Positions 17,462 to 27,323 of a stretch of DNA of 64,000 nucleotides are shown here, in pieces. Where the stretch lies: assembly GCF_003194585.1 (NCBI RefSeq), contig NZ_QHKZ01000001.1, forward strand, positions 372,001 through 436,000. Reading direction: 5' to 3'. The stretch comes from Nocardioides daejeonensis (GTDB taxonomy: Bacteria > Actinomycetota > Actinomycetes > Propionibacteriales > Nocardioidaceae). The notes beneath the pieces are model-generated. The model searched no databases. It saw nothing but the letters and a program-made list of their open reading frames with translations, and had not been told where the DNA came from. Position 1 is the stretch's first letter. The number at the start of each line of letters is the position of its first letter. A program made the translations under genes and the position numbers.

Positions 17462-17881
17462 GCGGAAGGGCTGGCTCATAGGCCGGGTTCTGTTCGCCGG
17501 TGGGCCTTGCGACCCGCCGGTTGGCGACCATCCATCTGGGACCACCGTTGCCGATGGCCTCGTGCGATCTACCCGCACGCTCGGGCGAGCCGCCCTCAGG
17601 CACGTGCGCGCCGGACCCCGGAGGGAACGGCTTCTTGATCTTGCTCCGGGTGGGGTTTACCTAGCCGCACCGGTCACCCGGCACGCTGGTGGTCTCTTAC
17701 ACCACCGTTTCACCCTTACCGCCCGCCACCCGGAGGTGGTGAGCGGCGGTCTGCTCTCTGTGGCACTGTCCCGCGAGTTACCCCGGGTGGGTGTTACCCA
17801 CCACCCTGCCCTGTGGAGCCCGGACCTTCCTCGACACACCCCGGTGGGGGAGCGCCGCGGCCGCCCGGCCAGCCCTTCCGC
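17462..17881 (-). ncRNA. rnpB: RNase P RNA (type A)
   Basis: Read on the minus strand, the RNA starts with GCGGAAGGGCTGG (17881-17869), which pairs with CCAGCCCTTCCGC at the 3' end (17474-17462) to close helix P1. Conserved region I is clear as GAGGAAGGTCCGGGCTCC with CACAGGGCAGG after it, and the 3' part has the ACAGAACCCGGCCTATGAGCC block that ends bacterial RNase P RNAs. The molecule is about 420 bases, as in other actinobacteria. It is the catalytic RNA that matures tRNA 5' ends. A -10 box lies upstream at 17889-17894. Confidence 0.95.
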
Positions 17882-17888
17882 GCTACTC

Positions 17889-17894
17889 AGGATA
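17889..17894 (-). promoter_or_regulatory. -10 box of the rnpB promoter
   Basis: TATCCT on the minus strand ends seven bases before the predicted 5' end of the RNase P RNA. No convincing -35 hexamer at the ideal distance was seen. Confidence 0.55.
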
Positions 17895-17939
17895 GGGCAT
17901 CAAGGGGAATCAACCGACGCCTGCGTGGGTTGGGTCGAC

Positions 17940-18368
17940 ATGGACGAGATGGAGCGGTACGAGGCCCCGAAGATGATCTTCCCCGGCCAGCGAGACCTGG
18001 CGGGCGCCTACCGCGTCGCCTGGGGCCTGCTCCACGACGACGCGCCGGCGGAGGCACTGGAGATCCTGGAGCCGGCGCTCGAGGCCGAGCCCGACAACGT
18101 GGGCCTGCGGTCGCTTCGGGCGTGGGCGTTCTTCCGGCGGGCTCAGCTCGACAAGGCGATCGCTGACCTCCGGTTCCTGGTCGAGGCCGATCCCACCGAC
18201 GTGTGGGCGCGTCACACCCTCGGCCGCGCCTACGAGCGGAAGTCGGCGTACACCGATGCGCTGCCGCATCTGCGGATCGCCGCGGTGATGAGCGGGGACG
18301 CGGCGCACGAGCGTGCGGTCGCCCGGGTGCTGCACCTGCAGGACCAGCTTGCGCAACGGGTCAACTGA
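17940..18368 (+). CDS. tetratricopeptide-repeat protein
   Basis: The 142-residue protein has a short leader (MDEMERYEAPKMIFPGQRDL) and then three or four TPR-like helical pairs: YRVAWGLLHDDAPAEALEILEPALEAEPDN, LRSLRAWAFFRRAQLDKAIADLRFLVEADPTD and WARHTLGRAYERKSAYTDALPHLRIAA. TPR proteins of this size act as scaffolds; no partner is visible here. The start at ATG 17940 is likely because the frame upstream only runs over the RNase P RNA on the other strand; GTG 17925 is an alternative. It is divergent from rnpB and convergent with the methionine aminopeptidase gene. Confidence 0.8.
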   Translation: MDEMERYEAPKMIFPGQRDLAGAYRVAWGLLHDDAPAEALEILEPALEAEPDNVGLRSLRAWAFFRRAQLDKAIADLRFLVEADPTDVWARHTLGRAYERKSAYTDALPHLRIAAVMSGDAAHERAVARVLHLQDQLAQRVN

Positions 18369-18452
18369 GCTCGCGGGGTACGGCAACAGCTCGTGCGGTG
18401 GTGCTGTCGCGCTTCGGCGTCCTAGGACTGGCGAAGCGACCACCGCCCCGCG

Positions 18453-19313
18453 TCACAGCCGGGTGAGCACCTCGGCGCCGGTCTCGGTGACCAGCAGCGT
18501 GTGCTCGAACTGGGCACTGCGGCGGCGGTCCTTGGTGACGACCGTCCAGCCGTCCTCCCACATGTCCCACTCGTGGGTGCCGAGGTTGAGCATCGGCTCG
18601 ATGGTGAAGGTCATGCCGGGGCGGATCTCGTCGTCGTAGCCGGACTCGTCGTAGTGCGGCACGATCAGTCCGCTGTGGAAGTGGGTGCCGATGCCGTGCC
18701 CGGTGAACTCGCGAACCACGCCGTAGCCGAAGCGGCGCGCGTAGGACTCGATGACGCGGCCGATCACGTCGATGCGTCGGCCCGGCTTGACCGCCTTGAT
18801 GCCGCGCTCGAGCGCCTCCTTGGTGCGCTCGACCAGCAACCGGGTCTCGTCGTCGACATCGCCGGCCAGGAAGGTGGCATTGGTGTCCCCATGCACACCG
18901 TGGAGGTAGGCGGTGATGTCGATGTTGACGATGTCGCCCTCCCGGACGACGGTGTCGTCGGGGATGCCGTGGCAGACGACCTCGTTGATGCTCGAGCACA
19001 ACGACTTCGGGAAGCCGCGATAGCCGAGCGTCGACGGGTAGGCGCCGTGGTCGCAGAGGAACTCGTGACCGATCCTGTCCAGCTCGTCGGTGGTCACTCC
19101 CGGGACGACGTGCCGCCCGACCTCTTCCCGGGCCTGAGCCGCGAGACGCCCCGTGATCCGCATCTTCTCGATCGTCTCGGCGTCCTTCACCTCGTCGCCG
19201 GTGAAGGGCTGCGGCGCTGGCTGGTCGACGTACTCCGGACGCACGATGTGCGAGGGCACGGGACGGCGTGGCGAGACACGGCCGGGAACGACTGCGGAGG
19301 TGGTGCTGGGCAT
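18453..19313 (-). CDS. map: type I methionine aminopeptidase
   Basis: This 286-residue enzyme removes the N-terminal methionine of new proteins. The five metal ligands can be placed: Asp in NIDITAY, Asp in GDTNATF, His in GHGIGTHFH, Glu in TIEPML and Glu in [14 protein letters not shown] holds the conserved substrate His. The N-terminal 45 residues form a proline-rich extension ([18 protein letters not shown]) as in the longer actinobacterial MetAP1 form. ATG 19313 is supported by a TACACT -10 box six bases before it; the frame open further upstream is chance. Its -10 box overlaps that of the divergent 65-residue gene. Confidence 0.93.
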   Translation of the reverse strand: MPSTTSAVVPGRVSPRRPVPSHIVRPEYVDQPAPQPFTGDEVKDAETIEKMRITGRLAAQAREEVGRHVVPGVTTDELDRIGHEFLCDHGAYPSTLGYRGFPKSLCSSINEVVCHGIPDDTVVREGDIVNIDITAYLHGVHGDTNATFLAGDVDDETRLLVERTKEALERGIKAVKPGRRIDVIGRVIESYARRFGYGVVREFTGHGIGTHFHSGLIVPHYDESGYDDEIRPGMTFTIEPMLNLGTHEWDMWEDGWTVVTKDRRRSAQFEHTLLVTETGAEVLTRL

Positions 19314-19319
19314 GGGCCG

Positions 19320-19325
19320 AGTGTA
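19320..19325 (-). promoter_or_regulatory. -10 box of the map promoter (leaderless)
   Basis: TACACT on the minus strand is six bases before ATG 19313. It overlaps by two bases the TAGTTT box of the divergent gene, so both genes share one promoter core. Confidence 0.55.
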
Positions 19326-19329
19326 GTTT
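19324..19329 (+). promoter_or_regulatory. -10 box of the divergent small-protein promoter (leaderless)
   Basis: TAGTTT lies seven bases before ATG 19337 and shares bases 19324-19325 with the minus-strand -10 box of map. Confidence 0.55.
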
Positions 19330-19336
19330 CGCCACC

Positions 19337-19534
19337 ATGGACGACGAGTACTGGTTCTGCCTGAAGCACCACACCGTCGAGCCGCGGGAGGGATGCCGCA
19401 ACGCCGACCGGCTCGGTCCCTACCCGTCGCAGGCTGAGGCCGCGCGGGCACTCGACAAGGTCGCCGAGCGCAACGACGAGTGGGACAACGACCCGGACTG
19501 GAACGACGACGCATCGACGGACACCGACGCCTGA
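19337..19534 (+). CDS. small acidic conserved protein of unknown role
   Basis: The 65-residue product ([19 protein letters not shown] at the start) has a Cys/His-containing N-terminus, a [20 protein letters not shown] segment that could form a helix, and a very acidic end ([12 protein letters not shown]). No signal peptide or membrane segment is present. Similar small proteins occur beside map in actinobacteria, as far as I recall. The ATG is chosen because a TAGTTT -10 box precedes it by seven bases and because the frame upstream covers the map promoter. Function is not known; the CxxxHH pattern could bind a metal. Confidence 0.75.
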   Translation: MDDEYWFCLKHHTVEPREGCRNADRLGPYPSQAEAARALDKVAERNDEWDNDPDWNDDASTDTDA

Positions 19535-19550
19535 GTCGATGACTTAGCGG

Positions 19551-19556
19551 TAGGTT
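19551..19556 (+). promoter_or_regulatory. -10 box of a leaderless promoter (small membrane protein)
   Basis: TAGGTT lies seven bases before GTG 19564. Confidence 0.45.
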
Positions 19557-19563
19557 TCGCCGC

Positions 19564-19827
19564 GTGCATCGTGAGCCGGCGTCCCCGTGGCCCTTCGTGG
19601 GCATGATCGGGCTGTTCTGCGCCCTCTTCCTGTACGGCGCCAGCGTGCTGCTTGCCCCGTGGTGGGGCGTGCTCCTCCTGCTGACGCTGTGGCTGGTGCT
19701 GTTCGGTATGGCCTGCAAATGGTGGACACCGCACCCGAAACGGCTTCCGTTCCTCGCGATCTTCGCCATGCTGTTCTGGTTCTGCTTCATCAACGCGGGC
19801 GGCGCGTGGCTCGGATGGGTCGCCTGA
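19564..19827 (+). CDS. small membrane protein of unknown role
   Basis: The 87-residue protein has three hydrophobic segments (about 10-30, 33-50 and 62-82; [35 protein letters not shown] and [18 protein letters not shown]) joined by short polar links such as KWWTPHPKR. It should lie in the cytoplasmic membrane. It has no recognised family. The GTG start has a TAGGTT -10 box seven bases upstream, and the gene follows the 65-residue protein by 29 bases. The lipoprotein gene downstream begins 26 bases after its stop. Confidence 0.7.
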   Translation: MHREPASPWPFVGMIGLFCALFLYGASVLLAPWWGVLLLLTLWLVLFGMACKWWTPHPKRLPFLAIFAMLFWFCFINAGGAWLGWVA

Positions 19828-19853
19828 GCACTCCCTCCAACGAAAGGCTCCGG

Positions 19854-20279
19854 ATGCGATCCCTCGTCCTCACCACCGCGCTCGCCTGTGTCGCGCTCAC
19901 CGCTGCCTGCGGGGGCGACTCGGACGACGGCGACGGGGACGCGACCTCGCCCCTCGACGCCTCGGTCGCGGCGATCTCGGACTGCCTGGAGAAGGCCGGG
20001 CTGCCTGCCGTCGACAAGGAGGCGATCCCCTTCGGGGTCGACGATCCCGTGCGCGGAGTGAAGGTCGACCTCATCGAGCAGCAGGACGCTCAGGGGATGG
20101 ACATCTGGGTCTTCGAGTCGCAGGAGGCGGCGGCCGAGAACCGGGTGGCGATCACCCTCAGCAAGCAGGACACCCCGACCTCGGGCGTGGTCGCAGCGGT
20201 GGTCTACCGGTGGTACACGCTTCCCGACCCGGACGCACCGTACGTCGCGCCGGCACTGGACTGCCTCAGCGCGGACTGA
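19854..20279 (+). CDS. small lipoprotein of unknown role
   Basis: The 141-residue product starts with a lipoprotein signal ([20 protein letters not shown]; lipobox LTAAC), then a Gly/Asp-rich spacer, then a compact soluble domain with [11 protein letters not shown] and a second cysteine near the C-terminal end (ALDCLSAD). The two mature-domain cysteines may form a disulphide outside the membrane. The domain looks like one of many small actinobacterial lipoproteins without assigned function. GAAAGG lies six bases before the ATG. The gene ends 14 bases inside the convergent sugar dehydrogenase gene. Confidence 0.75.
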   Translation: MRSLVLTTALACVALTAACGGDSDDGDGDATSPLDASVAAISDCLEKAGLPAVDKEAIPFGVDDPVRGVKVDLIEQQDAQGMDIWVFESQEAAAENRVAITLSKQDTPTSGVVAAVVYRWYTLPDPDAPYVAPALDCLSAD

Positions 20280-21438
20280 CCCGCAACACCCGGTCGTCGC
20301 TGCCGTTGGAGGTGGTGACCAGCAGGTCGCCGTTGCTGTCCCGGGTCACCGACCGGAGCCGCCCATGGGTGCGCAGCGCCTTAGGCGCCCGGCTCCAGCG
20401 CAGCTTGCCGCGCTTGTCGAACTTCAGGAACACCACCCGGTTGCCCGCGAGGGCGGCAACCGCCAGGGTGCCGTCGAGACGGCCCCAGCGGCTGCCCTCG
20501 ACCCACGCGGCGCCGGAAGTAGCGATCGTGGTCGGACCGCTGCGCCAACGGGCGTTGCGTTGCTTGCCGGGCAACGTGTGGTCGGTCATCGGCACCGACT
20601 CGTTGTAGCCCGGCACCGGGTTCCAGCCGTAGTTGCCTGCCTTGCGGAGCCGGTTGACCTCGTCGTCCCGATAGGAGCCGTGCTCGATCGACCAGAGGGA
20701 TCCGTCGGCCCGCTGGGCGAGGCCCTGCACGTTGCGGTGGCCGTAGGTGAAGACGTAGCGCTTCTGCTTGTTGCGGGCGTGCCGCCACGGGTTCTTGGGC
20801 CAGGGCTTGCCGGTGCTGGGGTCGAGACGGAGCACCTTGCCGCCGAGCGAGGTGAGGCGCTGGGGATTGGTGCCCTGCGCGGCGTCGCCGGTGCCGACGA
20901 GAAGTGACCCGTCGCGGGCGAGAAGCAGCCGACAACCGCCGTGTCGTCCGCTGGAGGCGGGGAGCCCGGCCACCAAGGTGCGCGGCTGCGTGGTGCGCCA
21001 CGGCGACTCGTCGAGCCTCCACGACACCACCCGGACGTCCTTGACCCCGCCGGCCCGGTAGCCGTGGCAGACGTAGATGCGGCGGTTGTCGGCGAAGTCG
21101 GCGTCGACGGCGATCGACATCAGGCCGGTCTCGCCCGATGCCCACACGCTGCTGGTGGGGAAGTCGACGGCGGCAAGACGCTCGCCGTCCCAGACGCTGA
21201 GCCGGCGCCGATCACGCTCGGTCACGAGCTGGTGGCCGTCGGGGAGCACCTGGACGTCCCACGGGATCTCCAGGCCGTTGATCTCCGTGCGGACCGCGAG
21301 CCGGGGCATCGCCTTGCGTGCCGGTGCCTCGGCACGACTCTCGGCGGTGCTCCCGCCGGGGGAGGGGGTCGCAGAGTCGGCGCAGGCGGGGGCGCCGACG
21401 ACGAGGGTGACGGTGAGCAGGGCGACGGCGGCTCGCAT
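20266..21438 (-). CDS. PQQ-type sugar dehydrogenase (GSDH family), exported
   Basis: This 390-residue protein has an N-terminal export signal ([19 protein letters not shown]) and a six-bladed beta-propeller of the soluble glucose/sorbosone dehydrogenase family (PF07995). Typical pieces are [88 protein letters not shown] and the [18 protein letters not shown] blade. It would oxidise an aldose outside the cell, if a PQQ cofactor is available; whether this bacterium makes PQQ is not visible. A TACCGT box six bases before ATG 21438 supports a leaderless start. The last five codons overlap the convergent lipoprotein gene. Confidence 0.85.
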   Translation of the reverse strand: MRAAVALLTVTLVVGAPACADSATPSPGGSTAESRAEAPARKAMPRLAVRTEINGLEIPWDVQVLPDGHQLVTERDRRRLSVWDGERLAAVDFPTSSVWASGETGLMSIAVDADFADNRRIYVCHGYRAGGVKDVRVVSWRLDESPWRTTQPRTLVAGLPASSGRHGGCRLLLARDGSLLVGTGDAAQGTNPQRLTSLGGKVLRLDPSTGKPWPKNPWRHARNKQKRYVFTYGHRNVQGLAQRADGSLWSIEHGSYRDDEVNRLRKAGNYGWNPVPGYNESVPMTDHTLPGKQRNARWRSGPTTIATSGAAWVEGSRWGRLDGTLAVAALAGNRVVFLKFDKRGKLRWSRAPKALRTHGRLRSVTRDSNGDLLVTTSNGSDDRVLRVSPR

Positions 21439-21444
21439 GACACG

Positions 21445-21450
21445 ACGGTA
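21445..21450 (-). promoter_or_regulatory. -10 box of a leaderless promoter (sugar dehydrogenase)
   Basis: TACCGT on the minus strand, six bases before ATG 21438. Confidence 0.5.
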
Positions 21451-21473
21451 CTCGCCGCCGCCACCCTGCAGCG

Positions 21474-22334
21474 TCAGAACGAGTGCTCGGGGCCGGGGAA
21501 GGCGCCGGAGCGGACCTCGTCGGCGTACGCGCGCGCGCCGTCGAGCAGCGCCGCGTGCACGTCGGCGTACTGCTTGACGAACTTCGCCATCCGGCCGGTG
21601 CGCAGACCGAAGGCGTCCTGCCACACCAGCACCTGTCCGTCGCACTGGTTGCCCGCACCGATGCCGATGGTGGGGATCACCAGCTCGCGGGTGATCTCAC
21701 CCGCGACGTCGGCGGGCACCATCTCCATCACGACCGCGAAGGCACCGGCAGCCTGGACGGCGAGGGCGTCCCGCTTGACCCGTTCGGAGGTCTCGCCCCG
21801 ACCCTGGACCCGGTAGCCACCCAGGGCGTGCTCGCTCTGGGGCGTGAAGCCGATGTGGGCAACGACGGGGATACCGCCCTGGGTGAGCTTCTCGATGACA
21901 GGAGCCATCTCGGCACCGCCCTCGAGCTTCACGCAATGGGCGCCGGCCTCCTTCATGAAGCGCACAGCCGTCAGATAGCCCTGCTCGGGCGAAGCCTGGT
22001 AGGAACCGAACGGCATGTCCGCGACGACCATCGCGCGCTTGGCCGCCCGGGCGACCGCACGGGTCAGCGGGATCAGCTCGTCGACCGTGATCGGCAACGA
22101 CGTCTCGTTGCCCAGCACGTTGTTGGACGCGCTGTCGCCGACGAGCAGCATGTCGATGCCGGCCTCGTCGAAGGTGGCCGCCGTGTACATGTCGTAGCTG
22201 GTGAGCATGGTGATCCGCTCACCACGCTCCTTCATCTCCCGCAGATGGTGTGTGCGGACCCGCCTGACGGGTGCCGCCGTGCCTGCGCCGCCGCCGTACG
22301 GCGCGGCGACCTCGGGGTTCTTCGTCTCGCTCAT
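21474..22334 (-). CDS. panB: 3-methyl-2-oxobutanoate hydroxymethyltransferase
   Basis: This 286-residue enzyme makes ketopantoate from 2-oxoisovalerate and methylene-tetrahydrofolate, the first step of pantothenate (coenzyme A) synthesis. Family signatures are [29 protein letters not shown], the metal/substrate region [43 protein letters not shown] and [15 protein letters not shown]. The enzyme core is preceded by about 30 residues with a Gly/Ala/Pro-rich patch. The ATG at 22334 has a good AGGAGG sequence five to ten bases upstream, unlike most genes around it. It is divergent from the sigma-factor gene, with 187 bases between them. Confidence 0.95.
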   Translation of the reverse strand: MSETKNPEVAAPYGGGAGTAAPVRRVRTHHLREMKERGERITMLTSYDMYTAATFDEAGIDMLLVGDSASNNVLGNETSLPITVDELIPLTRAVARAAKRAMVVADMPFGSYQASPEQGYLTAVRFMKEAGAHCVKLEGGAEMAPVIEKLTQGGIPVVAHIGFTPQSEHALGGYRVQGRGETSERVKRDALAVQAAGAFAVVMEMVPADVAGEITRELVIPTIGIGAGNQCDGQVLVWQDAFGLRTGRMAKFVKQYADVHAALLDGARAYADEVRSGAFPGPEHSF

Positions 22335-22521
22335 GGCGATCCCTCCTGGTGTTCTCGCGGCTCCCGTTGTGGGAGTCCCCGGACCACCGCCAACGCTAGT
22401 GCGCCGCGACGGGTTGGGGCGTGTGGGAACCGTCACGTCTGCGCACGCCTCGGCCCCGCCGAAGTCGCCCCAACCTCGACGGCTCTCCAGGGCGTTCAAT
22501 AGGCGACGAGAGGCGGGGCTG

Positions 22522-23010
22522 ATGGACGAGGCGGAGTTCACCGAGTGGGCGAGCGGGGCCGAACGCGGTCTGCTGCGCTCGGCCTGGCTGCTCACCGGCG
22601 ACCTGCACCGTAGCCAGGACCTGGTGCAGGAGGCGCTGGTGAAGGTCGCGCTGCGGTGGCGCCGGCTTCGTGAGGGCAACCCGACGGCGTACGCCCGCAC
22701 CATCGTCTTCCGCGACGCCGCGACCTGGTGGCGAAGGCGGCGCGAGCACCCGGTCGCGGAGCCGCCCCAGCCGGGCTCGGTCTCGAACGATCTCGAGACC
22801 TCGCTCGTGGTGATGCGGGCATTGCAGCGGCTGACGACGGCGCAGCGGGCAGTCCTGGTGCTCCGGCACTTCAACGACCTCTCGGAGCGCGAGACCGCCG
22901 CGGTGCTGGGCGTCTCCGTCGGCACCGTGAAGAGCCAGAACGCGGCTGCCCTGGCTCGTCTGCGTACCGGAGCTCCCGAACTCCTCGACCTGATCGGCAG
23001 GACGTCATGA
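22522..23010 (+). CDS. SigE-family ECF RNA polymerase sigma factor
   Basis: The 162-residue protein is a group IV sigma factor of the actinobacterial SigE family. Region 2 is [38 protein letters not shown] with [16 protein letters not shown], and region 4 is [48 protein letters not shown], a helix-turn-helix for the -35 element. The ATG at 22522 has GAGAGGCGGGG before it. It overlaps the next gene by four bases (ATGA), so the membrane protein encoded there is its probable anti-sigma partner. A GGAACC at 22427-22432 could be part of an autoregulated -35 site, but no matching -10 was found. Confidence 0.9.
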   Translation: MDEAEFTEWASGAERGLLRSAWLLTGDLHRSQDLVQEALVKVALRWRRLREGNPTAYARTIVFRDAATWWRRRREHPVAEPPQPGSVSNDLETSLVVMRALQRLTTAQRAVLVLRHFNDLSERETAAVLGVSVGTVKSQNAAALARLRTGAPELLDLIGRTS

Positions 23011-24239
23011 CCCAGGACCTCGCTGAGCTCCTCGAACGCGCTAGTCGGCAGGTGGAGCCGGCCGCCGGGCCGACACGCGGTGCTGGCGCCGCCTGGCGCT
23101 CCGCTGCCCGGATGCGTAGCCGGCGTCGTGCGGTCGGCGGCACCGTCGCTGCCGTGCTCCTGGTCGTAGGTGCCGTGACCGCGCTGCAGGAGCGGAGCGG
23201 CGACGGCGCGAGCGACCCGGTCGGACCGCCCACCACTGCACCGGTCGAGACGTTCGACCCCGAGGCGCAGCCGCTCTGGGAGCCCCGAGACCTGGCTGAC
23301 CGGCCGCGGCGCGAGAGTGTGCTCCCCGCACGACTCGCCCCACCGCGCACGATGCCGTCACTCTCCGAGGCCCCGCTGACCCGGGCCGTGCTGGCCTGGA
23401 CCGAGCAGGGACAGGACATTCGCCTGCTCGACGACACCGGCGACTGGCGAACCGTCCCGGAGACAGCCGGGCTGGTGCACGGCACTCTGCACGATCTCGT
23501 CCGGCCCGCCCTCGCCTACGACGGCACGATGCTGGCGATGGCCGGCAACGACGGGATCACGGTCGTCGATGTGCGCACCGGCGACCGGCGACTCGTCGTC
23601 TGGCCCGGACCCCTCGCCAAGCCGTCGGACACGGCCCCTCGGCTGTGGTGGACGCCCGAGCAGGACGGGTGGCTGGTCGGGCACTGGAGGACCACGTGGG
23701 TCGTCCGACTCGACGGCAGCGCGGAGAAGCTGCCCGGTGGTGGTCCCTACGGCACGGGGCTGAGCGTGGATCCGGCCGGCGAGGTGCTCAGCGTCAGCTG
23801 GCGGGACCGGACGCTGACCCGGTGGCGTGCCGGTGAGCGGACTGCCGAGATCGACTTCCCCCATCAGGGCGAGCGGTACGCCGCCGGGCACGGCCTGGTC
23901 GCCTTCACCTCCGGCTCCCTCACACCGCGGTGGAAGGGGCCCGCGCTCTCGGGGCCGGTGGTGGCCGACGCCGCCACCGGGGAGCTGCTCGGCTACGCAC
24001 CGATCAAGGACAACCCGGCCTACTACAGCGACAACGGCATGCTGAGCGCGCGCGGCTTCCTCGACGAGCGGACCGTGCTGCTCTGCGTGACGCCGAAGGA
24101 CCCCCAGGGCTGGTACGGCGAGACCACCTACCTGGTGACCTGGGAGTTCGCCACCGGACGGTTCACTCGGATCAGCGCCGGCGGCCTGGAGCTCCAGGAC
24201 GCATCGATCGCACCGGGACTGGTCGTAGACCCCTCGTAG
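23007..24239 (+). CDS. membrane-anchored propeller-like protein, probable anti-sigma partner
   Basis: This 410-residue protein has a cytoplasmic N-terminus of about 37 residues ([21 protein letters not shown]), one membrane segment (about 41-58, [18 protein letters not shown]) and a large extracytoplasmic part that reads like repeated beta-propeller blades ([65 protein letters not shown]). The four-base overlap with the sigma gene and this topology suit a regulator that senses outside and holds the sigma factor inside. No zinc-binding HxxxCxxC anti-sigma motif is present, so direct sigma binding is inferred only from context. Confidence 0.75.
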   Translation: MTQDLAELLERASRQVEPAAGPTRGAGAAWRSAARMRSRRRAVGGTVAAVLLVVGAVTALQERSGDGASDPVGPPTTAPVETFDPEAQPLWEPRDLADRPRRESVLPARLAPPRTMPSLSEAPLTRAVLAWTEQGQDIRLLDDTGDWRTVPETAGLVHGTLHDLVRPALAYDGTMLAMAGNDGITVVDVRTGDRRLVVWPGPLAKPSDTAPRLWWTPEQDGWLVGHWRTTWVVRLDGSAEKLPGGGPYGTGLSVDPAGEVLSVSWRDRTLTRWRAGERTAEIDFPHQGERYAAGHGLVAFTSGSLTPRWKGPALSGPVVADAATGELLGYAPIKDNPAYYSDNGMLSARGFLDERTVLLCVTPKDPQGWYGETTYLVTWEFATGRFTRISAGGLELQDASIAPGLVVDPS

Positions 24240-24242
24240 ACT
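24237..24242 (+). promoter_or_regulatory. -10 box of a leaderless promoter (nadE)
   Basis: TAGACT overlaps the stop codon of the preceding gene (24237-24239) and lies six bases before GTG 24249, so nadE can be transcribed on its own. Confidence 0.5.
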
Positions 24243-24248
24243 CGGGCC

Positions 24249-26306
<2,058 letters not shown>

Positions 26307-26327
26307 CCCGGCTCTCTTTGCCTCTCC

Positions 26328-26354
26328 TTAGCACTTCTCTGGTTCGCGGTTAGC
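26328..26354 (+). promoter_or_regulatory. TTAGC repeats spaced 22 bp, candidate response-regulator site
   Basis: TTAGC at 26328 and TTAGC at 26350 are two helical turns apart; the position 11 bases between them (26339) is only weakly similar. They lie about 60 bases upstream of the exported protein gene at 26410. The same pentamer in an 11-bp pair occurs at 29371-29387, on the far side of the second two-component system. Confidence 0.4.
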
Positions 26355-26409
26355 GCCCCGCGCGGCAGTCTCCTCATCGACAGCAGACGAGGATGCAGAG
26401 GAGACGAGC

Positions 26410-26805
26410 GTGAAGAAGCGGACCCTGACCATCGGCGCCGCGGCCGTGGTGGCCGTCGCCGTGGTCGGCGGTGGGACCTGGTGGGCCCTGGCCAACGGCG
26501 ACCGGGAGGTGACGACGCACGGCAACTGTGCCACCGCCAGCTACGAGTTCGAGACCGACGAAGAGGACGGCGACCGGCTCGAGGTCACCTTCGAGCTGTT
26601 GACGGCATCCGCCGGTGAGGAGTGGAACGTCTCCCTCTCGCAGGACGGCACCGTGCTCTTCGACGGCGTGCGCACCTCCGACGCCGAGGCGGAGATCGAC
26701 CTCGACGTCCAGGCCGCGGCCCGCGACGGCGACACCCGGTTCGTCGCCGAGTTCGCGCCGGTCGGAAGTGACCGCGAGCCGTGCCGCGCCGAGCTCACGC
26801 ACTGA
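26410..26805 (+). CDS. small exported protein, paralogue of the next gene
   Basis: The 131-residue product has an N-terminal membrane or signal segment (TIGAAAVVAVAVVGGGTWWAL) and an extracytoplasmic domain of about 100 residues with a cysteine at each end (GNCATASYEF and REPCRAEL). The domain reads as a beta-sandwich: YEFETDEEDGDRLEVTFELL, then GEEWNVSLSQDGTVLFDG and the RT.DAEAEIDLDV stretch. The next gene's product has the same order (YEFSVDREGNGFEVSVDVD, then SRWKITLWHDGQRVL), so the two are probably duplicates. GTG 26410 has GAGGAG upstream. It lies beside the second two-component system, with TTAGC repeats upstream; it may report or respond to that system. Confidence 0.7.
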   Translation: MKKRTLTIGAAAVVAVAVVGGGTWWALANGDREVTTHGNCATASYEFETDEEDGDRLEVTFELLTASAGEEWNVSLSQDGTVLFDGVRTSDAEAEIDLDVQAAARDGDTRFVAEFAPVGSDREPCRAELTH

Positions 26806-26877
26806 GGCTGCACCCGCACCTCCCCTGAGACCCGGCCACCAGATGGCCGCCTACACCCCACACCCGAGGAGAAACCG

Positions 26878-27264
26878 ATGAACATCAAGCCCCGCATCGC
26901 CACGGCCACTGCCGCCCTGCTCGCTGCGCCCGTGGTCGCGCTGGCCACTGCCCCCGCCGCACACGCCGACGTCGACCGGCACGGCACCTGGGCGGGCTCC
27001 GTCTACGAGTTCAGCGTCGACCGCGAGGGCAACGGCTTCGAGGTCTCGGTCGACGTCGACCGCGCCAGCTCCGGCAGCCGATGGAAGATCACCCTCTGGC
27101 ACGACGGTCAGCGGGTGCTGCGCACCACGCGGACCGCTGACTACGAGGGCGACGTCGAGGTCGAGACCTGGCGCCGCAACACCACCGGCTCGGACACCTT
27201 CAAGGTGAAGATCAAGAAGGTCGGCACCCGCGGCGCGGCGAAGAGCACCATCACGCTCCGCTGA
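26878..27264 (+). CDS. small secreted protein, paralogue of the previous gene
   Basis: The 128-residue product has a cleavable signal peptide (TAALLAAPVVALATAPAAHA, cut expected after AHA at about residue 29) and a mature domain of about 100 residues with no cysteines. The YEFSVDREGNGFEVSVDVDRASSGSRW pattern and WHDGQRVLRTTRTADYEGDVEV match the layout of the preceding gene's product. GAGGAG stands seven bases before the ATG. The gene ends at a strong two-way terminator that it shares with the convergent histidine kinase gene. No enzyme motif is seen; it could be a soluble ligand or envelope-binding protein. Confidence 0.7.
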   Translation: MNIKPRIATATAALLAAPVVALATAPAAHADVDRHGTWAGSVYEFSVDREGNGFEVSVDVDRASSGSRWKITLWHDGQRVLRTTRTADYEGDVEVETWRRNTTGSDTFKVKIKKVGTRGAAKSTITLR

Positions 27265-27279
27265 CGGCGAGCACTCCAC

Positions 27280-27323
27280 CAGGGTGGGGCTGGGGTCACT
27301 CCGGTGACCCGAGCCCCACCCTG
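27280..27323. terminator. bidirectional terminator, 20-bp stem with TCCG loop
   Basis: The left arm (27280-27299, starting CAGGGTGGGGCT) pairs with the right arm (27304-27323, ending AGCCCCACCCTG) over 20 positions with one mismatch. It separates the convergent secreted-protein and histidine kinase genes; the right arm also encodes the last codons of the kinase. Confidence 0.75.

Noticed and set aside
22427-22432. GGAACC as -35 of an autoregulated SigE-type promoter
   Set aside because: No matching -10 element was found at 15-18 bases downstream, so it is only mentioned in the sigma factor entry.
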